A stretch of 64,000 nucleotides of DNA from Arthrobacter sp. PvP023 (GTDB taxonomy: Bacteria; Actinomycetota; Actinomycetes; Actinomycetales; Micrococcaceae), in the NCBI RefSeq assembly GCF_017832975.1, contig NZ_JAFIBI010000001.1:930001-994000 (forward strand), read 5' to 3'. The notes beneath the pieces were generated by a model that saw only the letters and a program-made list of their open reading frames with translations, did not search any database and was not told the DNA's origin. Position numbers and translations under genes: made by a program. Below are positions 1 to 7,871 of this stretch, one piece after another. How positions within the stretch are numbered: the first letter of the stretch is position 1; each line of letters starts with the position of its first letter.

Positions 1-69
1 GCACACGCATAGCCCGCCATCTTCATTCCGCCAGCGGACGGCAGCCGGGCATCACTTCGAAAGGACATC

Positions 70-510
70 ATGGAACTGCTGTGGGAAATCGCAGGTTGGT
101 CGGGGGCCGTTCTGATCCTGTCGGCATACCTGTCTGTCTCCATGGGTTGGTTGAAGGCCGGCAAGCGCTTCCAGGTGGCTAACCTCATCGGTGCATGCGC
201 CTTCATCGTCAATGGTGCGGTCCACGAAGCGTGGCCCTCCGTGGTCACGAACATTGCCTGGTGCCTTATTTCCGCCATCGCGATTCTTCGCATGCGTGCC
301 ACGGACGATTCGCCGGTGGCCGCGGTTGAGGCCCCGCAGGTGCAATTTCCAGGCGTCCCCGACACGACCGGACAAATCGCTGTTGTGGAGGCAATTACGT
401 CTGCCGTTCACGGCGATGTAGCAGGACGTGCGGCTGAGTGCCAGGCCAGCCTGCGTGACGTGCGGACAGCGGACTCCGGGCACCTGAGCAGCACCGCCGG
501 GGCTCGCTGA
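70..510 (+). CDS. Small membrane protein, CBU_0592-like
   Basis: A 146-residue protein with three hydrophobic segments at about residues 4-26, 36-51 and 56-74, followed by a hydrophilic tail of about 70 residues. The pattern GWSGAVLILSAY near the N-terminus, then an N-x-x-G pair (VANLIGA) and a W in the last membrane segment, resembles the CBU_0592-like small membrane domain, whose function is unknown. The ATG follows AAAGGA at 6-nt spacing, so the start is secure. The long variable tail is not part of the core domain. It lies upstream of the GPP34 gene on the same strand with about 80 bases between them. No operon evidence beyond proximity is visible. Confidence 0.7.
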   Translation: MELLWEIAGWSGAVLILSAYLSVSMGWLKAGKRFQVANLIGACAFIVNGAVHEAWPSVVTNIAWCLISAIAILRMRATDDSPVAAVEAPQVQFPGVPDTTGQIAVVEAITSAVHGDVAGRAAECQASLRDVRTADSGHLSSTAGAR

Positions 511-588
511 CGGCGTTCCCGCTGACGTTGACGTCGCCGCTCGTAGTTCGTCATTGTGGTGCCAGCCCAACAGGGCCACCATGATGCT

Positions 589-1362
589 ATGGACGCTCAA
601 TCAGCTCAAACGGTGGAACTGAGCCTTCCCCAGGCTTTCCTTCTCTTGGCTACGAACGACAACAACGGCAAACCTGAAGTGCCGGTGTTCGCACTCAGGA
701 CCACTGTGGCAGGGGCAATATTGGCCGAGTTGGCGCTGCTCGGTGCGATCGAGCTGCAGGGAAAGCACGTCAGGGCCACCGGGACCGTCCCTCAAACGGA
801 CTTCCAGTACGAGTTGGAACTCATCCGCGGCAAATCCCGGCCCCACACTCCGAAGGGGTGGGTCGCCATATTGGAGGGCCGCGCCGAAGTGCGGCGTGTC
901 TATGAGGGCATGGCGGCACAGGGCATCGTGGAACATGTCGGCGAAAAGCACCTGGGCCGGTTCCGGGCCGTGCGGTACCGCGAGAAGGACCACGCTGCGG
1001 AGGCGGCGCTCCTGAAAAAGATCGAAGCGGCACTCAGCGGTGCGCCGGCCGATCTCGAGGCCCCTGAAGCCGGGGCTGCTATTGCTGCGGTGCCTGATGC
1101 CACTGCGGCCGATGCCGCGGCTTCCGGTTCCACGAAGCCTGATGTTGCGAAGCCTGCCGCCAAGCCTGAGCCTAAGGGGCCCGATGTCAGGACTACAGTG
1201 CTGATCGCCCTGCTTCAGGCGGCCGGACTGCTCGGCAAGCTCTTCCCGGCAGCAGACCTCACCCGGGCAAACGAGCTGGCCAGGGACTATTGGCCCACCC
1301 GCGCCGTGGAGGACGAACTCCGATTGATCCGATTGGCGGAGGAAGAAGCCGCCACGTTGTGA
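589..1362 (+). CDS. GPP34 (GOLPH3/Vps74-like) family protein, copy 1
   Basis: A 257-residue protein. The N-terminal part (ELSLPQAFLLLATND, then LRTTVAGAILAELALLGAI) is the signature of the GPP34 domain, the fold of eukaryotic GOLPH3/Vps74. In eukaryotes that fold binds phosphatidylinositol-4-phosphate; the role in actinobacteria is not established. Residues about 160-215 are an Ala/Pro/Lys/Asp-rich linker, followed by a conserved C-terminal helical piece starting RTTVLIALLQAAGLL. A GTG at 556 would add 11 residues. I chose the ATG because the paralogue at 27871 begins MDAQ at the equivalent site and the bases upstream (CCACCATGAT) are also conserved between the two. Confidence 0.8.
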   Translation: MDAQSAQTVELSLPQAFLLLATNDNNGKPEVPVFALRTTVAGAILAELALLGAIELQGKHVRATGTVPQTDFQYELELIRGKSRPHTPKGWVAILEGRAEVRRVYEGMAAQGIVEHVGEKHLGRFRAVRYREKDHAAEAALLKKIEAALSGAPADLEAPEAGAAIAAVPDATAADAAASGSTKPDVAKPAAKPEPKGPDVRTTVLIALLQAAGLLGKLFPAADLTRANELARDYWPTRAVEDELRLIRLAEEEAATL

Positions 1363-1468
1363 GGCTGGCTGCGGACGACAGGCGCGGGAGCGGGGGGTCT
1401 GGGGCACGTCAGGAGCTCTCCGACAAACCGCATGGAAGCGCGGCGACGTTCTTTTGCTGGATCACAGA

Positions 1469-2920
1469 TTAGATGAGCGTGCCAGCGGTGCTGCCTTCTG
1501 CCGATTCCTGGCTTCTTCTTGCCTTGACGCTCAACGGGACGAAGCGTTCGGAAGGGGCCAAGGAATCATAGATCTTCTTAGCCCGTTCTGCTGCCTGCGG
1601 CTCGCGTGATGCAAGGTAGGGACTGATCACATCAGGGGAAACCCACCCTAGATGAGTCATGCGACGCAGGACCTTGTCGGTCATGGACTTAACCTCTGGC
1701 ACCCTGATCTGTTCGATGCTCACGTCGTACAGCGGATCCAGCAACGCTAAGGGTTCCTCCCTGATGCGCACCACCCTGTATCCGGCTTCGCGAAGACGCT
1801 CTGTTTTTGACAGGTCACGCTGCTCGTGCCCTTTGTGGGAGTAAGAACCGTCGAACTCGATGACAATGCGCAGCGACTTGATTAAGACATCAACGGTGTG
1901 GGGCCTGTTGTGGCCAAGCTCGAGACGTTCCTGCCGCACGGGATCCACGTCATTTGGGAACACAGCAGCGAACTCACACGCGAGTGCGACATCGGTCCGG
2001 GAGCGCAAGGTCGGTGCACACCATTTGCAGCCATCGCCGTCGAGGGCACGCGCACGCACTTGACCGGACCACACATGCGTGCTGTCCTGGGGGCAGACCC
2101 ACCATGCAAGCCTATTGCTTCCCGTGGTTACGTCTGCCGGGGTTAAGCCCTCGTTCCTGGTGGGGTGCCACTGGCTTGCCAGCGTTGGACTGTTCAAGTC
2201 CAGACGGTTGCGCTCCGTTGGGCGCTTGCCGTCGCAGAATGGGCAACCGGCCCCGTTTGCTGGCCGGGAGCTTACTGCGGCGGTCCACTTATGTGAGCTG
2301 TCCTTCCGGCATATCCAGTCGGCTGCGTAGTCGCTGCCAGCTGCCACATGTTCGGGACCCCTGGTGTTGGCCGGATCCCACTCGGCGGCCAGGATTGGAC
2401 TCCGGCTTGCGACGCTGTTTGATGAGTCAACCCGCTTTCCCGCGCAGTAGGGACAGCCCCTACCCCGGAACCGTTCAGCAGGGGATGCTTGGTACTCATG
2501 CCCAGAATTCTTCGGGCAGATCCACCAGACCTTCTTGTTCGACTGGGGCAGTACATCGGTCGGGCCCACACGCAGTTCGGTTTTGTTCCGCTGATGATGC
2601 CAGGTGGGTATGAGGTCTGGTCGGGCGACAACGAGGTTGTTTTCAGGTGTGGCTTTCGTGCCCTTGCATGCGGCGCAGCCGTGGCCCTTGGTTCGCACAT
2701 CGGGGGTAGCTTGCCACGAGTGGCCATTGCTGCAAAGCCACCAGATGCGGCGGTTGCTCCGCGGTCGGACGTACGCCGGGGAAAAGGCGTTCTTTGCCAG
2801 GTCCCATTCCGCTGCTACGTCTGGAAATAGATAGGCAAGCGAATTCAGGCCCTCATCGTGTACGGGCTGGTGCCGCTTTCGATCCCTAGCGGCTGGCCTC
2901 ACGGGTTCTCCATCGGTCAT
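1469..2920 (-). CDS. Four-zinc-ribbon protein with C-terminal restriction-endonuclease-like domain
   Basis: A 483-residue protein. Four similar zinc-ribbon units (DUF4379 type) each carry a C-x3-H half followed by C-x2-C: C63/H67/C82/C85, C135/H141/C156/C159, C204/H210/C226/C229 and C276/H282/C298/C301. The pattern W(W)xC...H.W.A...GxGCxxC recurs in each. The C-terminal domain (about 335-400) has D344, E355, D357 and H362 in the context VDVLI and VIEFDGSYSH, then YRVVRIREEPL. That is a Vsr/MTES_1575-like PD-(D/E)xK nuclease layout. The ATG at 2920 has AAGGAAG 3 nt upstream; a GTG at 3034 is less likely. The next gene upstream on this strand is an orphan HsdR_N nuclease, which suggests a small defence-type patch. 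Substrate unknown. Confidence 0.72.
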   Translation of the reverse strand: MTDGEPVRPAARDRKRHQPVHDEGLNSLAYLFPDVAAEWDLAKNAFSPAYVRPRSNRRIWWLCSNGHSWQATPDVRTKGHGCAACKGTKATPENNLVVARPDLIPTWHHQRNKTELRVGPTDVLPQSNKKVWWICPKNSGHEYQASPAERFRGRGCPYCAGKRVDSSNSVASRSPILAAEWDPANTRGPEHVAAGSDYAADWICRKDSSHKWTAAVSSRPANGAGCPFCDGKRPTERNRLDLNSPTLASQWHPTRNEGLTPADVTTGSNRLAWWVCPQDSTHVWSGQVRARALDGDGCKWCAPTLRSRTDVALACEFAAVFPNDVDPVRQERLELGHNRPHTVDVLIKSLRIVIEFDGSYSHKGHEQRDLSKTERLREAGYRVVRIREEPLALLDPLYDVSIEQIRVPEVKSMTDKVLRRMTHLGWVSPDVISPYLASREPQAAERAKKIYDSLAPSERFVPLSVKARRSQESAEGSTAGTLI

Positions 2921-3041
2921 GGTCTTCCTTGTCAATCCGGTTGAGGTCTGGCTCAGTCGTGGTGCACTCATCGTCTGAATGCTGTCGATGACGTCCTCCG
3001 TCGCTGGCTGGTCGGCAGCGTAGGGGAGCGGCACTCGCCGA

Positions 3042-3079
3042 GAGCGGACGACCGCGGGAAGTACCGCCGTCGTCCGCTC
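3042..3079. repeat. Degenerate copy of the GACGACGGCGGGA palindrome
   Basis: A 38-base near-palindrome centred on 3060/3061 with about two mismatches per arm, between two leftward genes. Same core and centre (AG) as the better copies elsewhere in the window. Confidence 0.6.
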
Positions 3080-3127
3080 GTCGGTGTGCTTAGTTGCAAG
3101 GGAAGTTTTAGCCCCTTGCCGGCTCGA

Positions 3128-4219
3128 TCACAGGTAACTCTTGACGCTCGCCCGCAGGGCTTCTGTGTGCTCGTAGATTTCTTCCAGCGAGCCAATAGGC
3201 ACCCGGGTCTCTTCTTTGTTGACGTCGAAGATTCCGATGTACTTCTGCGTACGGTTGAAGTGCAGGCGCGCAATCGGCTTTCGGTTGTTGTCGTCCAGCA
3301 ACACCGCGAAATAGGACTTGGCGTCCCTCTGGACCACGCGAGCGGGCTTCACTTCGCTGCAGACGATTGCCCGGACGATCTGGTAGCCCTCGATTTCCTC
3401 CAGTGTTGTTTCCAAACCATCCGCCTCGGCCAAGTCAGCTTCGGCCACAGGAGCGCTGGTGACGGTGGCCGCCGCCGTGGCGTCGTCACTTTGCGGGAAG
3501 CTGGGGGCGCCGAGGGCTTTCTTTAGGCGCTCGTTCACCTGGTCGTTCAGGAACTGCTTGGACGCCTTGGTTACCAAGGCTGTGAATTGTTCACGGACTT
3601 TCTGCGTGTAAGGGCCCGGATAAACGCGACCAGTGAGGAACTTGACCCACTCATCCTCCGGCTCCTTGAATTGAGCCGCCAAAGTCCTCTTGAGTTCACC
3701 GATGTATTTCAATTCTCCAGCGGCACTGATGATCGAATCGAGATCAAAGACGTCCTTGGATAGCTTCTGCAGTTCCGGGATGAGGGACTCATCAATATCG
3801 CTCAAATCGAGTACGAGAAACGGCTTTTCGTCCATGCGGTTTGGTGCATCGAGGTCCGTGAAGAACTGGTACACCTCGCCGTTGGTCAGGATAGCGATTC
3901 TGGCGTTCGTGACGGCAAAGTACCGAAAAAGCTGAGACGCGTGCTCGATCTTCACTGGTTCCGTGGACTTTTTGCACTCGATCAGGATCTGGACTTCGCC
4001 GTCCTTGACGATGGCGTAGTCGATCTTCTCGCCTTTCTTGAGACCTACATCCGCGATGAACTCTGGAACGACTTCCATGGGATTGAAGACGTCGTAACCA
4101 AGAATTGTGGAAATGAAGGGCATGACAAAGGCATTCTTTGTAGCCTCCTCGGTTTGGATCACACCTCGCTGCTGACGCACCTTTGCTGCCAGAGCCGAAA
4201 GTTTTTCTGAAAACTCCAT
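3128..4219 (-). CDS. Orphan type I restriction endonuclease N-terminal-domain protein (HsdR_N)
   Basis: A 363-residue protein. Residues about 20-150 match the HsdR_N_2 nuclease domain: EEATKNAFVMPFI near the start, then KIDYAIV (D67) and ILIECKK (E81, K83), which gives the D...ExK catalytic set, followed by QLFRYFAVT. The helicase domain of a true HsdR (usually about 1000 residues) is absent, and no hsdM or hsdS lies nearby. The C-terminal part (about 190-363) is an uncharacterised region ending with a strand-rich LLDDNNRKPIARLHFN segment. The start has GGGGG 3 nt upstream. Codon use looks less GC-rich than in neighbours, consistent with transfer. It is either a stand-alone nuclease or a degenerate R subunit. 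Confidence 0.75.
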   Translation of the reverse strand: MEFSEKLSALAAKVRQQRGVIQTEEATKNAFVMPFISTILGYDVFNPMEVVPEFIADVGLKKGEKIDYAIVKDGEVQILIECKKSTEPVKIEHASQLFRYFAVTNARIAILTNGEVYQFFTDLDAPNRMDEKPFLVLDLSDIDESLIPELQKLSKDVFDLDSIISAAGELKYIGELKRTLAAQFKEPEDEWVKFLTGRVYPGPYTQKVREQFTALVTKASKQFLNDQVNERLKKALGAPSFPQSDDATAAATVTSAPVAEADLAEADGLETTLEEIEGYQIVRAIVCSEVKPARVVQRDAKSYFAVLLDDNNRKPIARLHFNRTQKYIGIFDVNKEETRVPIGSLEEIYEHTEALRASVKSYL

Positions 4220-4408
4220 TTGTCCCCCTTGAAAAATGTTGGTGCTGCCAACCGTAGCGCAGCGAGGCCGGATCTAACCGAAATGTAGGCATGGTTTTAG
4301 CAAGAGGCGTTGGTGAACATTTTCGACATTTGGGTGGCTAAGTGGCGTGGTTTAGTTCAGCGTGGCTCCGGGACCTCGCATCAGCGACGCCAGCCGAGCC
4401 ACCCCGCG

Positions 4409-5146
4409 TCACCGCGGGGCGAGGACGCAGAACTCGTTGCCCTCAGAGTCGGCGAGGCACACCCATGGCACGTCGCCCTGGCCGACGTCGGCATCAGTGG
4501 CGCCAAGAGCCCGCAGGCGGGCCACCTCTGCTGCCTGATCATCGCCGGGGTACGGCATCAGGTCGAGATGGACGCGGCCGCAAACGGTCTTCAAAACGGG
4601 AATCCGTAGGAACTCGAGATACGGTCCCACACCCTTGGCCGAACGCAGCCTCGCATGATCGTCAGTCACCTCGTGCAGGGTCCAGTCCATCGCCTCGCTC
4701 CAGAACCTGGCCATGGCCCGCGGGTCCGCACAGTTGACCACCACCGCGGCAATCGGCCCGGTGTCCCGGTAGATCGACCGGGGTTCCAGCACCCGGAACA
4801 GGTTGCCCTCCGGGTCGGCCAGGGCCGTCCACGGCGCATCACCCGGGCCCACGTCGGCCGGCGTCGCTCCAAGCTCCTTCAGCCGCGCGACCAGCTCCGC
4901 CTGATGGGCAGCGGAGGTGGTGGCGAGATCGAGGTGCGCGCGGTACTTGACCGTCTCGGGGTCCGGGACGGTGACCACATCGACGCACACGGCGGCGGGG
5001 TCCGGCCAGACGAAGCCCACGGGTTCAACGTTGGTCACTCCGGGCCCTTCGCTGGAAACACCCCAGCCGAGCGCCTCCGCCCAAAACCGGCCGAGCGCTG
5101 CGTCATCCCGGGCCTTGAAATTCACCTGAACGAGTTGCAATGCCAT
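4409..5146 (-). CDS. VOC (glyoxalase-like) family protein, two domains
   Basis: A 245-residue protein made of two similar betaalphabeta units of about 115 residues. Each ends with an ALADPEGN or LADSEGNEF type strand and a VLxPR tail, typical of the Glyoxalase_6 branch of the VOC fold. Members bind a metal and act on small molecules or confer drug resistance; nothing here fixes the substrate. I start at the ATG before ALQLVQVNF, where homologous units begin, rather than at the in-frame start nine codons upstream. It is separated from the HsdR_N gene by about 190 bases in which I see no other feature. Confidence 0.78.
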   Translation of the reverse strand: MALQLVQVNFKARDDAALGRFWAEALGWGVSSEGPGVTNVEPVGFVWPDPAAVCVDVVTVPDPETVKYRAHLDLATTSAAHQAELVARLKELGATPADVGPGDAPWTALADPEGNLFRVLEPRSIYRDTGPIAAVVVNCADPRAMARFWSEAMDWTLHEVTDDHARLRSAKGVGPYLEFLRIPVLKTVCGRVHLDLMPYPGDDQAAEVARLRALGATDADVGQGDVPWVCLADSEGNEFCVLAPR

Positions 5147-5192
5147 ACCGCCAGACCCTACAACAGCCAACATCCGGACCGGGAGGCGGGCC

Positions 5193-5732
5193 TTAGTTGT
5201 TCAGGGCGGCGTACAGGTTCAGGCTCCCCGAGAACACTAGCCACGAAACGTAGGGCAGCATCAGCACTCCCGCCGTCGTACTGATCGGCCCGAAGTGCAG
5301 CACGGCGAAGGTGGCGATCACGGCGTGGGCTGCAATCACGAGCAGCGCCAGCCACAGGGCGGCCGTCCCCAGCATCGGGTACATGCCGAAGAACATCAGC
5401 GGCCACGACAGGTTCAGCAGCATCAGGCCGCCGTACACCTTGAGCGCCTCCCTGCGCGGGAAGCGCTGCTGCCGCCACACCAGCCACGCCGCCACCGCCA
5501 TGGCCGCGTACAGCATCAGCCAGGCCGAGCCGAACATCCACCCCGGCGGGGTCCACGGCGCCTTGTCCGCGGCCGCATACCAGGCACTGTTCATCCTGAT
5601 CGGCAGGGAGCCCAGCAGGGACACCGCCCAGGACAACGCCAGGAAACCGAGGAGGGCCGCAATCTGCCGCTTCCGCGGCCGTGTGCCGGGGGCGGGAGTG
5701 CCCGGGGCGCTTTGTTCAACGTTCAAGAGCAC
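5193..5732 (-). CDS. TspO/MBR family tryptophan-rich sensory protein
   Basis: A 179-residue membrane protein with five hydrophobic segments. It shows the TspO hallmarks: a W-x-P cluster (APWTPPGWMFG), then NLSWPLMFFG, and a final PYVSWLVFSGSLN. Family members bind porphyrins, sterols and benzodiazepine-like ligands in the membrane. The N-terminal 25-30 residues are variable and the start is uncertain. I give a GTG at 5732; a TTG two codons later is possible, and the TTG at 5768 abuts a palindromic repeat and is unlikely. It is transcribed away from the small secreted-protein gene, with the repeat between them. Confidence 0.82.
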   Translation of the reverse strand: MLLNVEQSAPGTPAPGTRPRKRQIAALLGFLALSWAVSLLGSLPIRMNSAWYAAADKAPWTPPGWMFGSAWLMLYAAMAVAAWLVWRQQRFPRREALKVYGGLMLLNLSWPLMFFGMYPMLGTAALWLALLVIAAHAVIATFAVLHFGPISTTAGVLMLPYVSWLVFSGSLNLYAALNN

Positions 5733-5771
5733 TGACTTACTGTGAACAACAGCGGGCCTTCCCGTCAAACC

Positions 5772-5812
5772 ACGACGGCGGGACCGCCCGCCGTCGTCCT
5801 CCCGCCGTCGTA
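5772..5812. repeat. Palindromic repeat with an extra right arm
   Basis: The arms ACGACGGCGGG (5772-5782) and CCCGCCGTCGT (5787-5797) form an 11-bp stem with a 4-base loop. A second copy of the right arm follows at 5801-5811. It lies between two divergent starts. Confidence 0.75.
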
Positions 5813-5886
5813 CTGTGCTGGCCTTTCACAGCCTGCCCATAGGCAAACGGTGCCTCGTTCCCATGCGCGCAGACCACGATGAGGGT

Positions 5887-6183
5887 ATGAGCGCATGGAG
5901 AAGGAGAACAGTTCCCGGGCTGGCCGCCGTCGCGGCGTTTTTACTGGTCGCAGCCAGCGTGGCCGGCATCGATGAAATGGCCAACGCAAAAATACCCGGC
6001 GTGGCCTCCGAAACCGTCCAGGCAACCGCCTTGAACACCGAACCGGGGCTTGAGCACATCCTTCTGGCCGGCCTGAATCAGGGCACCCTTCCCGGTGGTT
6101 TCCCGAATGACGACGTGCGGGACGACAAGTACGACGACGACTATCTGGAAACCCTCCACGTCCAGCCGAGTCCCCCGGCCTGA
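5887..6183 (+). CDS. Small secreted or membrane-anchored protein of unknown function
   Basis: A 98-residue reading frame. The N-terminus has arginines (WRRR) followed by a hydrophobic stretch of about 18 residues (GLAAVAAFLLVAASVAG), which looks like a signal peptide or anchor. The mature part is acidic, with a DDVRDDKYDDDY cluster near the C-terminus. No recognised domain. The start is uncertain: an in-frame ATG at 5863 adds eight residues, and GAGGG sits unusually close to the chosen ATG. It precedes the TerC riboswitch, so it is probably a separate transcript. Confidence 0.5.
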   Translation: MSAWRRRTVPGLAAVAAFLLVAASVAGIDEMANAKIPGVASETVQATALNTEPGLEHILLAGLNQGTLPGGFPNDDVRDDKYDDDYLETLHVQPSPPA

Positions 6184-6238
6184 GAAGCCCAAGCCCACCC
6201 ATTGCCGCAACAGGTGAAATGTGTTTCACTATTCGGTA

Positions 6239-6333
6239 CGGAGGGGAGTATCCCCCAAATGTTCCGTCGTCAGTCCGGCCGTCCCTGAACGGCCCGGCGG
6301 GACAGGTCCCCAGAGGACCGGGAAAGACCTCCA
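6239..6333 (+). ncRNA. yybP-ykoY (manganese) riboswitch
   Basis: The leader of the TerC-family gene contains the conserved pieces of this class in order. GGAGG (6240-6244) pairs with CCTCC (6328-6332). GGGGAGTA follows the first arm, CGTCGTCA lies in the L1 loop (6265-6272), and GGGAAAGACCTCC closes the L3 side. The class binds Mn2+ and is known to control TerC/Alx and MntP-type exporters. The GGAAGCGGG before the start codon lies just downstream, so control of translation or of early termination is plausible. The call comes from motif recognition by eye. Confidence 0.85.
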
Positions 6334-6366
6334 GTTGGTTGAACTGACTGGAAGCGGGTTTATCTC

Positions 6367-7395
6367 ATGAATGTTCCCCTATGGGCCTGGTTGGCCGTCC
6401 TTGGCTTCATTGTCCTCATGCTGGCCGTGGACCTTTTCGCGCACCGCAAGGCTCACGTGATTGGCGTCCGGGAAGCGGCCCTGTGGTCGGCTGTCTGGGT
6501 TGCCTTCGGAGTTGGTTTCGGTGCCCTGGTGTGGGGGATCTACGGGGCCGAATTAGGCCAGCAGTACTTCGCCGGCTACCTGATCGAGAAGTCCCTCGCC
6601 GTGGACAACGTGTTCATCTGGGCCATCATCTTCACGTACTTCGCGGTGCCCCGGGAGTACCAGCACCGGGTCCTGTTCTTCGGCGTGCTGGGCGCCCTGG
6701 TGTTCCGGGGGATCTTCATCGCGGCCGGCTCCGCGATCATCGCCAGCGCCGGATGGGTGCTGTACCTCTTCGCGGCCTTCCTGCTCTACACCGGCGTCCA
6801 GATGATCCGCCACCGCAACGAACACCTGGACCCGGAGAAATCCAAGGCACTGGCGCTCTTCCGGCGGCGGGTGCCCATGACCGAGGACTTCCATGGCCAG
6901 CGCTTCCTGATCCGCAAGAACGGCGCCCTGCTTGCCACCCCGTTGCTGGCCGTCCTGGTCCTGGTGGAGGTCACGGACATCATCTTCGCGGTGGACTCCA
7001 TCCCGGCGATCTTCGCCGTCACCGACGAAGTATTCCTCGTCTTCACCGCCAACGCCTTCGCGATCCTGGGGCTCCGGGCCATGTACTTCCTCTTGGCCGA
7101 CCTGATCCACCGGTTCATCTACCTCAAGATCGGCCTTGCACTCGTCCTGATCTGGGTCGGCATCAAGATGCTCCTCAAGATCGACATCTACTACATCCCC
7201 ACCCCGGTGTCCCTGGCCGTCATCGCCACGATCCTCGGCATATCCATAGCGGCGAGCCTCTGGGCCACCCGGGGGCAGGGACGCCACGCGCTCCCCGCGC
7301 CGCCGAACCCGCCGTTCGGAACCGCCTCGGACGAGGAGATTGAAGCACTGGAACCGCTGTGGCGGCGCCCCGGCAAGAAGCCGGTCCGGACGTGA
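6367..7395 (+). CDS. TerC-family integral membrane protein, probable Mn2+ exporter
   Basis: A 342-residue polytopic membrane protein. It has the TerC signatures LAVDNVFIWAII (about 77-88) and EVTDIIFAVDSIPAIFAVTDEVFLVFTAN (about 202-230), whose acidic residues inside membrane helices are thought to bind metal. Family members were named for tellurite resistance, and several (Alx, YkoY) export manganese. The riboswitch directly upstream supports the metal-export role. The last 40 residues are a soluble Pro-rich tail. Its stop overlaps the GTG of the next gene, so the two are translationally coupled. Confidence 0.9.
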   Translation: MNVPLWAWLAVLGFIVLMLAVDLFAHRKAHVIGVREAALWSAVWVAFGVGFGALVWGIYGAELGQQYFAGYLIEKSLAVDNVFIWAIIFTYFAVPREYQHRVLFFGVLGALVFRGIFIAAGSAIIASAGWVLYLFAAFLLYTGVQMIRHRNEHLDPEKSKALALFRRRVPMTEDFHGQRFLIRKNGALLATPLLAVLVLVEVTDIIFAVDSIPAIFAVTDEVFLVFTANAFAILGLRAMYFLLADLIHRFIYLKIGLALVLIWVGIKMLLKIDIYYIPTPVSLAVIATILGISIAASLWATRGQGRHALPAPPNPPFGTASDEEIEALEPLWRRPGKKPVRT

Positions 7396-7718
7396 ATCCG
7401 GAGGAAGCATACCCACCCGGCCTGCCCGCCTCCGGGCGGGCCGGGTGGACCTTCCTCACCAACCACGGGCACGTGCTGCTGGCGGTGGCGTCGGACCCCG
7501 AAATCCGCGTGGCGGACATCGCCGGCCGGGTGGGCATCACGACGCGGGCAGCCCTCCAGATCCTCAAGGACCTCGAAAGCGGCGGATACCTGCAGCGCTC
7601 CCGGGTGGGACGCCGCACCCGGTACAGCATTGAGCCGCATCAGCACTTCCGGCATCCTACCGAGGCAGCCCGGGAAATCGACGGTCTGATCCGGCTGTTC
7701 TCCGATCCGGCACCGTAA
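7392..7718 (+). CDS. Winged-helix transcriptional regulator
   Basis: A 108-residue protein. Residues about 35-90 form an ArsR/MarR-like winged helix: RVADIAGRVGITTRAALQILKDLESGGYLQRSRVGRRTRYSI, where the second helix and the wing are easy to see. The GTG start overlaps the TGA of the TerC gene (GTGA), so it is co-translated with the exporter. Because the riboswitch already controls the operon, this protein may act elsewhere or add a second layer of control. No metal-binding cysteines are visible. Confidence 0.75.
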   Translation: MNPEEAYPPGLPASGRAGWTFLTNHGHVLLAVASDPEIRVADIAGRVGITTRAALQILKDLESGGYLQRSRVGRRTRYSIEPHQHFRHPTEAAREIDGLIRLFSDPAP

Positions 7719-7740
7719 GAACGCTGCCCGTTCTCAAACG

Positions 7741-7780
7741 CAAGCGGACGACGGCGGGATATCCCGCCGTCGTCCGCTTG
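7741..7780. repeat. Perfect 40-base palindrome (best copy of the repeat family)
   Basis: The left arm starts CAAGCGGACGACGGCGGGA and the right arm is its exact reverse complement, centred on 7760/7761 (AT|AT). It lies 22 bases after the regulator stop. There is no T-run after the stem, so it does not look like a standard intrinsic terminator. Confidence 0.95.
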
Positions 7781-7871
7781 GCATGGCGCCCCAAGGCGGG
7801 CCGCACCGTCCGTACCTGACAATGGAAAGGACCAGGCTGCATCGCACGAACCACGGAAGGCGGATCACTGA

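Noticed and set aside
6381..7343. Long open frame overlapping the TerC gene on the same strand
   Set aside because: Gly/Arg/Pro/His-rich shadow translation typical of GC-rich DNA; the TerC frame has clear family motifs.
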